DNA of 64,000 nt from assembly GCA_945859605.1 (NCBI GenBank), contig OX243814.1, positions 45,050,381-45,114,380 on the forward strand, in the 5' to 3' direction. A model generated the notes under the pieces. The model made no database searches. It was not told the DNA's origin and was given only the letters and a program-made list of their open reading frames with translations. This document shows positions 27,555-41,517 of the stretch, piece after piece. The DNA comes from Lumbricus rubellus. Its lineage: Eukaryota; Annelida; Clitellata; Crassiclitellata; Lumbricidae. The translations under genes were made by a program, and so were the position numbers. How positions within the stretch are numbered: position 1 is the stretch's first letter; each line of letters begins with the position of its first letter.

Positions 27555-30500
27555 TAATAAATCTGGGACGCCACGGTGATCGACACTGTAGCTTCATCAT
27601 ACGTCCAGGCGACATCCGTTTCTGCGGGTGCGGCAGCGGAAGTGGCGGCTACCAGGAAGGTCGATAAATACAATCATCTTATGGCCACCTATCTCTTTGT
27701 TCCACTGGCTTTCGAGACCATGGGACCAATCAACATCGACGGATTGAAGCTTCTGAAGGTTTTGGGGCGTCTCCTGACTCAAATCACTGGAGACCCCAAA
27801 GAGTCAAGCTATCTGTTCCAACGGATTTCAGTTTGCATCCAACGATTCAACGCTGTTGCTTGCAGGGGCACATTCGAGAAGCAGCCACAGCTATCAGATT
27901 GACTACAACTGATTCCATAGTCTTTATATACACTATTCGTTGTCTTGTATACCTTTGTGAATTGAACTACTTCGGATAATTTTATAATAATAATAATAAT
28001 AATAATAATAGTCCAAAAACAGCTCCAAGCATAATTTTTTGAAATCCCGAGGGATCCTAGGTAGCCTACCTCGGGTAAAAAAATTAAAAATTATAATTTT
28101 CGTTTATTCAATAATCCGGTTGACAGTTTGCTCAAACTCTTATCTCTCCTATTAACTCACGTATATTATCCTCCGCTTATCCACGCCTTTACTGGATGCC
28201 TTTTACTCATCCAACCCTAATTCTGCACCTACGCCTCCACAGGACTATACCATCATCGACCAGGTACACCGTATCTCCTCGACCTGACCTCCACGGAATG
28301 TACAAAACAACCTAATTGCTGCCGGTTATAATTATATTGATTTTATTTATCGTCGTGAATAAGCTGTCTACTTGTATGCGACTTTTGTATTGAGCGTCAA
28401 GTATAGGATAATGAATAACATTGCATTCTTATAAGTTTACTTATTCTTGCTTTGAATGTACAGTGTACAGTGTACAGTGTACACTGCCGTTTGCAGCTCA
28501 GAACGCAGTCTGCAACTATTTTTACTTACTGTCTATGCTTACACTACATCATATGACTGGATTCACAGAAAGCTTACAATCGGATACTACCTTTTAACTG
28601 CAGGCCGAGAAATGAAACGGTTCGAGTGTATAAGACGTTGAAGGCTCGAGAGACGACTCCGCTATCTGTCGACGCAAGCTTCTACGAGAGAAATCCAACT
28701 GCTTTCGAAACCGGTTCGTGATTCGCCGGATTAAACAAGTGCAACCATTGCTATTATTACTGTGTAGGCCTACATTAATTTTATCTGTCGATAATGAAGA
28801 TTGCATACTTAATGTCTTACATGCTATCACTAAGGTATACTTGAACTTGAACTTGTTTGCTTGAACTTGTGTAATGATCCCAAGAATATCAAACAGACAA
28901 TTAGGCATTCATAATAGTACACAGAGTGATTAATTACAGTTAACAATTACGATGGTAAAGCTTAGTGTAGCCTACAATCATTTCTGTGAAATGTAGGGAG
29001 CAATAGGCTACCCGAAGGGAGTGATCCCGCTACTGGGGCCTATTTACAAAGGAAAAAATTATTTATTATAACATGATAAATGATAATAGATCAGGAAACA
29101 GATGGAAATGGGAGTATTTTTTAATCAATTAAGTAATAGCAGTGGGATACCTTCCCTCTGCTCAACTTAAAAAAAGGAAAAAATATAGATTATGTGGGTA
29201 GTTCACTAGTTCAGTTTACATTTTTTAATGTGTGTGCACGGATTTGGGATTTAAGTCGAGTGAGACTCCTGGATGCACGAATATTTTCCGGTATATTATT
29301 CCATAAGAGAGGACCCTGATACTTAAAGCCCAAGGTTGGCATGGGCGTGGCTTAAAACCTAAGGTTGGTCCCAGTATTCTCTCGGTGAACTGGGCGTATA
29401 ACCTATAGAGACCGGCTTGTCAATCAGCGTCTGATGCAAGTGCACATGAGAACACTGACCAATGCTCTAGATAAATATAGCCTATCTAACCAGGGTGAGG
29501 AATTGTCTATAGACTTCCCTGAGCGGGGTACCTTATGCAGATTAGCTTCGCGTATACGGTCTGTGTGACTACGGTCTGTGTGACGCATAAGCCAGGTAAA
29601 CTTGTATACCCTCTAATACAATTGACCATCGTGCCCCCAAGGTTCTTGATCGTGCCCTGAAATATTCTGCTGGCAGGGGTGGGGAATTGTTACATACATA
29701 GTGTATACGCATATGTGTGTGTATATAAATTTGTGTATACGCAGGTATACAGGAACTAGCTAATCTACCTATAGGACTCCACGCAAGCCAGATAAGCTGG
29801 TGGACAGTTGGCCTAGATTATGCCAGGGGTCTAGCTATAGGCTACCAATACCAAGGATCAGAGGAATGACCCTAATACTTATACCTGTCAGCCAGACAAT
29901 GGAGCAGCAGATGTGCATGGTCATTGCAGTAAACACGCGATTGAATTCATTGTGGTGTGGGAGTAGTAGTACGAAGCTGGAGCTGAAAGGGTTGAACAAT
30001 GCTAGTGTATGCTCATTATCATAGCAATAGGCACCACTTTCTTATTTGGAGGGGTTCCAGTTTCCTTTACACACTGGCAGCTTCTATTGCAATGGGCCCC
30101 ATGCCTATCTAATGCAACGTAATATAAATATGTAACGTAATACAAACAGCTTCAATACAAACAGCTTCGGTTGATTGTAATGCAACAATGATACAAGTTT
30201 GTCTACGGGTGATTATATAAATGTATATATATAAATGCATATATAATTATACATTATACAATATACATATAGTCTTAGTTGAAAATATATATTGAGTGCC
30301 TCTGATTAGATTGTACTGTGAGAGGCGCTTTATAACTGAAAAATAGTATAGTATAGTGTAGTCTAGTCTAGTGTAGTGTGGTATAGTGTAGTATAATATA
30401 GTATAGTATAGTATAGTATAGTATGGTATAGTATAGTATAGTATAGTATAGTATAGTACAGTACTGCAGTACAGTACAGTATAGTACAGTATAATAGGTC

Positions 30501-33500
30501 TATAGCATATGGCATGGTATAGTATAATAGGCCTATAGTATATAGTTACTATATACTATATAGGCCTATACATAATATGACTAAATTTATTTCGCTATGC
30601 AACAGATTGCTAAACTTGACCTCGCTGCACTTGCAATTGAATTCCACGGTTTTCCTAAAAATACTCAGGCTCTATAGAAATTAACGAATGAACATATACA
30701 TTCTGCACACACGCCATAACCACGGCACACTTTCAGAGTAGTCTAAATAGCCTACAAACATGTATACATATAAGTTGGTGTACAGTCGACCTAGATTCTT
30801 CCCTCCCCCCTCCCTTGAGGCATAACTTCAGACTCAATTGAGAAGCCTGACAGGGTCTAGCTGAGGAGGAGGCTCGGAAGAACAAAACAATTCCCCCACC
30901 CCTGCCAGCAGAATATTGCATTTGCAGAGCTCGATGGTCAGCTGTATTAGCAGGTATAGCGTATACAAGTTTACCTGTCCTAGGGCTTATGTGTCAGCCA
31001 GATTTCGAACCCATGGTCATTGGCCGCAGATCTCCGTAGCCACGCCTATAAATTAACATTCTTCGGAGAGAAGAAACTTGGCCTTTAATGGAAAACTTTA
31101 TAGTGTTCGTTTTTGCAAAGACACTTATGTAGATTCTGTTATTTCTAATGCCTTTAGTATATAAGTATATACCACTAACACCGAGGAATTTCCATTCATG
31201 CGTGGATCGTAGCTGCAAAGAATTTCTCAGAACGTCGCAGAACCGTTACTCGAAAAGATGTTCCAAGTCCAAAATACTCAGATGCGCTCCCAGTCCAACA
31301 ACGGCTAAAAGTAAGAAGGCAGTTTTTTTAGCGAGGTATGTATGTGGATGTACTTACATAATGCATACGAGCATTTATTTGACCCTGTTATGTTTTCTTG
31401 ATGTCCTTTCTGTGGATAGGTCCGCTGACGATCCTGATCCCTGGAGAGCTGAATGGATACGAGAAGGCTTGGGAGACGTATGGTCGGGTTCCATGGAGGG
31501 ATCTCTTCCAGCCGACGATCGAGATGGGTCGGAAGGGATGGAACATCAGCCAAAGTATGAGCGTCTCAATCCAGAGCGGGCTGGACCACATCAGGAAGGA
31601 CCCCGGTCTTAGGTGTGTGCATTGGATATCTTTCATGGTCATAGATTTGCATGGTGTTTGTCATGGGGATGGATCTGGATTCTTGTCTTAGGTATCATGT
31701 GCAATTATTATGCATGGCATGTTTTTCATGGTCTTGAATCGGCATTGCATTTTTCATCAGGACGGATCATGGATACCAGTCTTGGTCTGTATGGTTTTCA
31801 TGAAGATGGAAACCAGGTCTTTGGTATGTGCGTGGGACGTTCCTCGTATTCTTAGAAAGGCCTAGAGCTAATATAGAGAGATCTTGGATCCCGGTCTTAG
31901 ATCTGTATAAGTTTATTCATTAATTCATTCTGAGGATTTAATTAGAATTAGAATTTAATTAGAATAATATTAATTGTAATAATAATTAATATGATTATAA
32001 TGACAATATTCACTGCAATAGTGAAGCATAATATCTCTGATACATTTAATGTCATTTCTTACGTTTGAGCAGAGAGCTTCTGTTGAAAGCTGACGGAAGC
32101 CCTTACGTCTTCGGTGATCAGATGAGGAATCATAAGTTGTCCGATCTGCTGGAAACGATTGCCAACCAAGGTCCTTCCGTCTTCTATTCAGGAGAAATAG
32201 CTCAGAATATCATCCTTGACCTTCACGATATTGGTAAGCTCCTTGCATTATATCCTACGCATGAAAGAAAGAGTTTAGCACAAATCCATGGCTTCCTCAA
32301 GTCCTACAGCTGCTGTAATACAGCATTGATTCATTGTGTTCATACTGTTTCATATCGTACCACACCATTATTAGTTATTACAGCACGAAAATGGTTAGAA
32401 TAAAGTCAACTTGTTTAGTACTATAATTGGTATGCGGACTGTTCGTCAAAGGTCGATTAAGGGGCTTTCACCATCGACAATTCGTCAAAGCTCATAAGTG
32501 GCTTTGTGTATGTTTGCGCATTGTGTGCATTCGCTTCTGAAGAAAAGTTCTTACATAAAATTTTACTGTTACTTTGAGTTAAGTCCATTGATAAATAACC
32601 CGTTATCAGCTGTCCCTTGATGAGTCGTCTTTGACGAAAGTCATTTGATGAATCGTCGTTTGATAAACAATTCTATAGCCAATTCTGTCGTGTAGGCCTA
32701 CATGTACATTGTGGTTGTACTATGTCTTCTGTAGGTGGTCCTAACTATACCCTCAGCGACCTACAATCGAACCAGGCCATCCTCGCTGATCCACTGCAGA
32801 GTCAACTGCCTTCATCTGGCTACGACATCTACACAACAGACGTTCCATCCTGTGGTGTCCTCACATCTTTTGTGCTTAAGATCATGGACGGTAAGTAATC
32901 AATTTTTGTAATGCAATCCAACAATTTCTATGGCGCTACTATCGAGGTCACAAACATGAATCTATTGTCACTTCAAGTAACATTGCAATAACAAAAAACC
33001 ATTCGTTTGGGAAAATCAGGTTGAAGTACGAGAGATCAGGGTAACAAGAAGCCATCATCCTACCTACGATTGGCCATTCGATAGAGACTATATGCTTCTT
33101 TTTCTACATGAGTAACTTCAGAAAGATTGAAGACTAACTCTTAACCCTTTAATGCCGGAGGGTATAGGATTTCCTGTACCATTTACTACCATCTCGGCAT
33201 TAACCCTTGAACGGTAACCTGGGGGTAATTTCTACCCCCAGACTGTTGTAACTGCTGCTATTAAAGGAAGTACTAGAAATTTTTACAATCGCTCTGGTGA
33301 CTTTTCCTAATATTGACCATCCTTCAATTTCTTTAGAAAAATTTATGCATAGGGCCACCCCCCGGGCTACTGTCAACATATTTTCAATAATTATGGTGGC
33401 GAAAAACGAGATGGCAAAGCATGGCATAAAAATGCACGGTATGGCCTATAGCATGGCATGGTAAGACATGGCTTGGCAAGGCATGGCAAGTCATGGCAAG

Positions 33501-36500
33501 GCATGGCATGTCACGGCATGGCTGGGCAAGGCAGTGCCACGCCATGCCATACCATGCCTTGCCATGCCATTCCAAGCCATGCCTTGCCATGAAAGCGATG
33601 CCATGCCATGGCAAGGTATGGTATGCATGGCATGGCACTGCCCTGCCCTGCCCTGCCATGCCATGCTTGCCTTGTTATTTCATGCCATGCCTTGCCAAGC
33701 CATGTCTTACCATGCCATGCCATGCCTTGCCTTGCCTTGCTATACCATGCCATGCCATGCCTTGCCATGCCATACCATACCATGCCATGCCATGCCTTGC
33801 CATACCATGCCTGTCCATGCCTTGCCATGCCTTGCCATGCCATACCATGCCTGTCCAATGTCCATGCCATGCCTTGCCATGCCATACCATGCCTTGCCAT
33901 ACCATGCCATGCATGCAAGCCATGCGAGCCATGCCATGCCATAACACGGTATGCATGGCATGGCACTGCCCTGCCCTGCCATGCTTGCCTTGTCATGTCA
34001 TGCCATGCCTTGCCAAGCCATGTCTTACCATGCCATGCCTTGCCTTGCCATGCTATACCATGCCATGCCTTGCCATGCCATACCATGCCTTGCCACACCA
34101 TGCCATGCATGCGAGCCATGCCATGCCATAACACGGTATGCATGGCATGGCACTGCCCTGCCATGCCATGCTTGCCTTGTCATGTCATGCCATGCCTTGC
34201 CAAGCCATGTCTTACCATGCCATGCCATGCCTTGCCTTGCCTTGCCATGCTATACCATGCCATGCCTTGCCATGCCATACCATGCATGCAAGCCATGCGA
34301 ACCATGCCATGCCATAACACGGTATGCATGGCATGGCACTGCCCTGCCATGCTTGCCTTGTCATGTCATGCCATGCCTTGCCAAGCCATGTCTTACCATG
34401 CCATGCCATGCCTTGCCTTGCCATGCTATACCATGCCATGCCTTGCCTTGCTATGCCATACCATACCATGCCTTGCCATGCCATGCCTTGCCATAACACG
34501 GTATGCATGGCATGGCACTGCCCTGCCCTACTATGCCTTGCCATACATTGCCATGCCTTGTCATGCCATGCTTTGCCATGCCTTGCCATGTCTTTCCATG
34601 CCTTGCCATGCCATGCCTTGCCATGCCATATGTTCTCAGTCCTTTGATTGCATAAAAATTCGGTTCCTACCTCACAAACAACAGCAGTTACCCCTGGGGG
34701 TAAAAAACACCCCCAGGTTACCGGGGACCGGTGTAAAAAAAAGGTTACCGCTCAAGGGTTAAAGGGTTAATCCTAATATTGTAATAATAGTCATGACTTC
34801 TATAGCGCTGCTTCTAACACACCAGACTTCAACCGATGGAGCTTGTAAGCTATGTCTTACTCATGTATGTCGTCCATTCATTTCAATTGGATATGCATTA
34901 TGATTATTATTCGATGTGGAAAGTTCCATAGCCACCTAAACAAAGTAGCATTCGATATCGATTCTTTACCTCCATATATTCGATAATCTCTCAAATCTCT
35001 AAAGAATTTATTACGATCTGTAAACTTATTATACTGCAGCATGAGTACAATGTAGGCGGTTTACATGAATGAATAATTATTGAATAATTATGGTCATTTG
35101 AAAGCGGCAGTCCAGACACACACTAACGTAATGTATTGGGGACGTAAATAAATGACGTCACACACCTAGGGAATAGGGTCACGCATTTGTGACGATGAGT
35201 GACGGTCCCATACTAGATATCGTCATTATGACTTATAGTCTATGTTGAGTAGCCTACTGTTGACGAGTGACGAGGGGATGGGCAAAAAATTGTTCAAAAT
35301 TGCGTGACGTCATTTATGGACGGTCGTTTACTTCAATCACGCCGGTGTCTAGCGCCTTAGGCATAGTACGATATCGATACAGAATGGAGCCGTCATCAGG
35401 TTAGCTTTTGAACACATGCCTAACGATTAACATCACAAGTATACAAGAGGTGGAATAGAGGCTTCTGGATTAACGATGAACGGTTGGACCAAAGAACAGA
35501 GGATCTGCGAATAAGATTCCTGCAACTCACGTTTTTGGCCTCTGTAAAAATTTAAACGGATACAAAACAATGTTAGTGCTTTATTGTTAACCCTTTACCG
35601 ACCAAAGTGCAGTAGATGGTATGGGAAATCCTAAACCCTTGGTTGGCAAAGGGTTAAATAAGTCCTTAATGTGCTATAGCAGTGGATTTTTGCATTGTAT
35701 AATGTATAGGTTACAATTACAATTCGTCTAATCTAAAGAACGTGGACAGCATAGTTCTCTTCTACCATCGGATGATAGAATCCTGGAAGATTGCCTTCAT
35801 GCAGGAAGAAAACATCGGCGATCTTGGCTTCAATACCGGTGTCGAGGTTTGTGGCTCATTCTTACGACACTCACGACCAATAATTATTGCATCTGGGCCC
35901 AAAAAAAACATTTTAACAGGTGCTTGATAAAAATGCTAACTTGAAACTTATAACATGGATTTGATTGGTAGGCTAGAAACCGCTAGATGCTTCTAAATTT
36001 AAATTTCTCGATTTCATTTGTGTAGCATATCGTCAGTAGCCTATTGTTGGTGTTCTAGTGCGATAAAATCTGTTGACATAAAAATATTAATTAGGTCTAC
36101 ATAATAATTATAATTATGTGTCGATTTTCCAAGAGAGATATAGGGAGAAAATATCCCTCTTACAGTCTTACTCCTATGTAGGGCGCCCATGACTTCAGAA
36201 GGGTTAAACTATCGAGATATAGGCTACCCAGAAAATTCATCCATTAGAATCCAGCAGCCGTTTATTGACTAACAACGTCATAATTATATTATATTAAAAA
36301 CTTATAAATGAAATAGAAACAGAAAGTTGTAGATTAATCTGCATATGTCATCGTCCCAGGGCAACCCTAAAGAATAACAAAATCCGCTAACGCAGTGCTG
36401 TTCATTTTGATACCTGTATGAGGGACGGCGAAAAATTTGCATTCAGACAACGCATTATTTCAGAACATTCAAAGGGCATCCCACAAGGGATCTGTGAATG

Positions 36501-39500
36501 AAAATACAATAATTACAAAGATGTTTACGGAAGAACAATGGATAATGCAGTTCGATGATTGTCTTTGTTGCTGCTGGAACCAGGAGTGGACGAAACAATT
36601 CCTAACCGATGAAAATGTCACGTGGTGGCGAAATCGCATCAAAGACAACTCGGTTCTTGATCCGAGTTCTCTGACGTCATCCCGAAGAGAACACGGCAGT
36701 ACATCCGGGGTCTGCATCATGGGAGCAGATGGGTCGGGAGTGGCTGCGACTACAACGCTGGGAGAACTGTGAGAATTAATGCTTTCTCAAATAATTTTTT
36801 TTTATTCATTGCGGTTTATTTAATTCATGTGTAAACATTGCGTATACGTATACGGCTAGGCCTATAATAAGTATAATAACATTGTAGGCTATAATGCGCA
36901 AGTGTACTGAATAAGCATGTGACTATACAGTATTTATCTATATTTTTATGATTGTATGTTTGTATCAGTCATTTTGCCAGGAAAATGGATGTATGTCGCC
37001 GAGTTTTTCTATTGAAGGTCTGCTTACAGGATTGGTATGAAATGCACTGGTATGAATTTTAGCTTACAGTTTGACTAAAGCAGGACCTGAGAGCAATGCT
37101 GTACTGGCTAAATCAAAGGTAAATACACGCTTTAGTTGCCTATGCTTGTCTGCAGGTAATTTTCCCCCGTAGGCTATAGAATAGGATGGAGTGAAAAACG
37201 TGAAATCTCTAGAATCAGAACGGCCTAGTGACAATTTGTTGCCTTTTTGTATAGGTAGTTATCACGCAAAATATTTCTTTGAAATTCGTTCTCGAAGATT
37301 TGCCCCAACGAGCTTTAAAATTTTAAAATTGTTTTAAAAAATCAAAAATTAAAAAAATTCAATTTTTTTAAAAATGTTACAAATCAGTTGCAATATTGTT
37401 TAAAATAAATTAAATGATTGTATTTCGACAATATTAAGCAGCAAACACTTAATTAAACATTAGACCAACGAATCCCAGCTGTTCAAAAGTATACACATTT
37501 ATCACCGTTGAGTATGCTAAAGCTAAATTTGTGATTCTAAAGTTCCGATTGAAATTCTGCTCTGGTATTGAAGAAAGGCATTAGTTTTCATGATTCCGAT
37601 CTGACAAGGATGATCTGGAACATTTTTTATACAGTTTTTATTTTAAATTTTTTTTACATTTTTTAACAATTTTAAAATATTAAAGCTCGTTGGGGCAAAT
37701 CTTCGAGAACGAATTTTAAAGAAATATTTTGCGTGATAACTACCTATACCAAAAGGCAACGAATTGTCACTAGGCCGTTCTGATTCTGGAGATTTCACGT
37801 TTTTCACTCCATCCTACTATAGAAACACACAAATATTTGTGAGGTGGGTATACGCTGTATACCCGTCCGTCCGTCCGTCCGTCCGTCCGTCCGTCCGTCC
37901 GTCCGTCCGTCCGTCCGTCCGTCCGTCCGTCCGTCCGTCCGTCCGTCCGTCTGTCCGTCCGTCCGTCCGTCCGTCCGTCCGTCCGTCCGTCCGTCCGTCC
38001 GTCCGTCCGTCCGTCCGTCCGTCCGTCCGTCCATCCGTCCATCCATCCACCCATCCATCCATCCATCCATCTATCTATCCATCTATTAAATATAGCCTAC
38101 TTTATTGATGACCGTAGGCCTATACGCAGAACATGGCACAAACACATAGTTCCATGGGCGCCCGCAGAAATGTTTGCAGGAGGGGGCAAGAATTTTACGG
38201 TGGTCATGGTTAAATTTTTCAGTGGCGAAAGCATGAAAAATACAGCGCTGGAAATTAAGAAAACGGGTCTTTTTTCAAAGAGGTTTCTTTATGCAAATTT
38301 GTAGGTTTCGTTTTGCCCATTATTTTTAATATGAATAGTTTTTGAGTGGAAATTTTTTGTTAAAAATCCAAAAGTAGACGTTAAAAGTAGGTTCATGAAG
38401 AGCACTATATAACAACTTAAGGTTGTAACAGACCTTACGGAAGCGATCGATGCGGGCAACCACGCTTTGCTTGGTCTGCTCGATCTCTCGGCCGCCTTCG
38501 ATACGGTCGACCATGATGTTCTGGTCGAGCGCTTGTCCAGGACGTACGGGATCCGCTCAACCGCGCTTGACTGGCTTCGCTCCTATCTCTTCAATCGCCG
38601 ACAGACGGTGCTCTTCGACGGGGTCTTCTCAACCATCCGCTCTCTCTTCTGTGGCGTCCCTCAGGGCTCTGTTCTCGGCCCGCTGCTGTTTCTGCTCTAC
38701 ACCGCCGACGTGGGTGAGCTTGCTACAAGTCTCGGCCTAGCATCTCATTTCTATGCCGACGACTCCCAGCTCTACACGTGGGGACATCCATCAACTGTCG
38801 AGCAGCAGAGTGGAAGAATGGAGCTTGGCATTGAGCGGATTGCCGACTGGATGCGGTCGAATCGACTGCGGCTTAACCCCGAGAAGACCGACTTCCTGTG
38901 GTGTGCGATCAGAAGACGGTGTCTCCATCTCGACACCGGCGCGCTGAGTGTCTGTGGGGCCCTGATACGGCCTTCAACTTCCGTGCGCGATCTCGGCGTC
39001 CTGCTGGAGTCAGATCTGTCCATGAGGCGCCATATCGCCTGGACAGTAGGTTGTTGCTTCCGGCAGCTCCGTCTCATCAGGAGCTGCATCAAGTCCTTGC
39101 CCTTTGAGGCCGCGAGGGCGGCCGTCGCCGCTTTCGTCACTTCCAAGGTGGATCGCTGCAACAGCTTGCTTGCCGGCGCGCCTGCGTGCCTCTTGGATGG
39201 ACTCCAGTCAGTGCTTAATGCCGCGGCGAGGCTAGTCTGCAACAGGAGTAAGTACAACCACGTCACGCCGCTCCTCCGTGATGTCCTCCACTGGCTGCCT
39301 GTTCCATCTCGCATCGAATTCAAGCTCTGTTTGCTCGTGTTCAAATCGCTTCACGGAGCTGCGCCCGAGTACCTGCGCGATTGCTGCATAGAGACTCATT
39401 CCTCCGCGGCTGGGCTTCGGCTCAGATCATCCGAGAGGTCTGATTTGCGTGTGCGGAGAATGAGAACGTGCTTCGGCGATCGTGCCTTCTCGGTCGCTGG

Positions 39501-39671
39501 TCCTCGTTGCTGGAACAGTCTTCCTCTCGCTATCCGATCAGCAGGCTCAGTGGACTCTTTTAAAGCCAGGCTAAAATCACACTTGTTCGCTAGGGCTTAT
39601 CCGGTGTAGCTGTTTTTTGTAAGGCGCCCTTGTAACGGCATGGCTGTGTTACTGCGCCATATAAATCGTCG

Positions 39672-39703
<32 letters not shown>

Positions 39704-41475
39704 TTTTTTCTATAGAAATTTGTAAACGTAAATTTCTGACTTTCACTGTGTCTATCATTCGTGTCATTAGTGTTTTAATGCGAAGAAATTTGTTAAAAAC
39801 CCCAAAATAGTAGTTAGAAAAATAAGTGTCACTTTTCCAGGGGGCAAGTGCCCCACCCTCTTGACCCTATGTTCGGGCGCCCATGCATAGTTCTCATTTG
39901 CGATTTTATCATCTACAATCTTGTTTACTTTCTTGACTCTAGGTGGGGCATGAAACGGCGCGGTCTCAGAACAGGAATCATCTTCAACGATGGAATGTCC
40001 ATGTTCAGTCTACACAACGCCACCAACATCACAGCCAACTACATCCAACCATTGAAGCACCGAAGGTCGTCGGTCAGCCCGATCCTGCTCGTAGACAAGA
40101 AGACGAATCAGATTCGTATGATGCACGCAGCGTCAGGCAGCCAAAGAATCGTTACATCGATTTCATTTGTAAGTTATAATTAGTCAGTGTCTCATATCGA
40201 CACAAACTCTTCTCGATTCTGCGTTTTGTTTGCTGTAGAAGCGCCACGATTTTCACTAAAAAACATTTCTTTGCTGCTTTCAATCAATTAGCGTAGCCTA
40301 CATTTAGGCTAACAGGCAAAACTGTAAAAAGAGCAATTATTTAAAAAATACGTAAAAGGTAACACCGTTAACACCATACGATACTGTTGAAGTTATGCTA
40401 TGAAATTCATTAAACAATTGCCAGTTAGACAGACCACCTGAGTTGGCTGCCTCAGATGTGAGATTGCATTGCATGATAATACAATATTCTCCTATTACTT
40501 TCGTTTAAATCGCTTTAGCCCTGCGCTGTACATTCATCCATCGCGTTCAATCGACATCCAACACTGTTTGCAATCGTACAGTGCCAGTCCAAGGAATAGA
40601 GAAATGGGGAGGGCAACGCTAATCAACTTTGTTATGTCACAATGTCGTTAAACATCAAAATAACCAAATATCCAATCAACGACTGTGTCAATTATTGTGT
40701 AGAACTGGATAAAGTCAAATTATTATGTCGTCACAAACTATCGTTAGTTAACCCTTTAATGCCGGAGGTATAGGATTTCCCATACCATTTACTACCACCT
40801 CAGCATTAAAGGGTTAAACTCTTGACCCAATAACCAAGCGAATGCTTTGTCTTTTAGGTCTATTGGGCAAGGAAGGGTCGAGGTTTCGCTTAAATATCCA
40901 GAGCAATAAATTGCCTACATTCTCTGTACAACAGTGTACAATGCGACTTGTATTATGATGCTCTTGCCTAGGTCGCATCTAACGTTCTGTGGCGAGGTCT
41001 TGAACCGAACGTAGCAACTGATGAGCCGAGGGTTCATCATCAGGGAATCCCAAACACAGTCACCTACGACGAGTCCATCAACCAGGTTGGTGTCTATGAT
41101 CATTCGCAGGAGCAAAAATAGAATACAATAATTTACAGAATACATTCATTCATTCAATTATTATACGGATTTGTACAATGCCCTGTCAAAGTTACTACTC
41201 AGGAGCGCTCCCAACCCAACCTCGGGTAAGAAAGACAGTTTTAAGATTGTTGAAAGAACGAGTGCGTTGTGTTCCATTTCAATTAATTGCATTCATAGGC
41301 CTACTTGAATAAATAAATTATTATTCATTTGGATAAATTGTTGATGAATATACGGTGACCCTGTAAACGGAACCTTACGTTTCATTGGATACACCCTTTA
41401 ACGCCACTGTGACACTGTCCATGCAAGGATGTCTACATTGTTTGCTTTCATGTATTGTGGTGACCAACAGAGTTA

Positions 41476-41517
<42 letters not shown>

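Larger units (their letters stand above)
33145..34766. mobile_element. Small TTAA MITE, split by a second MITE
   Basis: TTAA at 33141-33144 is followed by CCCTTTAATGCCGGAG and, after the inserted element, the last AGGG and TTAA at 34767-34770. Without the insertion it would be a palindromic unit of about 63 bp like the one at 40752-40813. A larger piggyBac-like MITE occupies the internal TTAA at 33200-33203. Confidence 0.8.

Noticed and set aside
26629..27902. Retroelement frames considered as GGT exons because they lie between GGT exons 3 and 4
   Set aside because: They encode the finger and endonuclease region of a non-LTR element, are absent from copy B, and are bounded by AAT repeats.
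31000..31060. Possible minus-strand tRNA-like promoter (GGGTTCGAAATC)
   Set aside because: The B-box match is partial, no convincing A box or tail was found, and one short motif is not enough.
33468..34762. Open frames of up to 384 codons rich in Met-Pro-Cys-His-Ala
   Set aside because: The CATGCC satellite lacks stop codons in several frames; overlapping frames on both strands are equally open.
37764..38108. SVRPSVRP frames and the SIYLSIYL and VCMYVCMY frames at 56955-57614, 45640-45855 and 50743-51154
   Set aside because: All are tetranucleotide microsatellites read in any frame.
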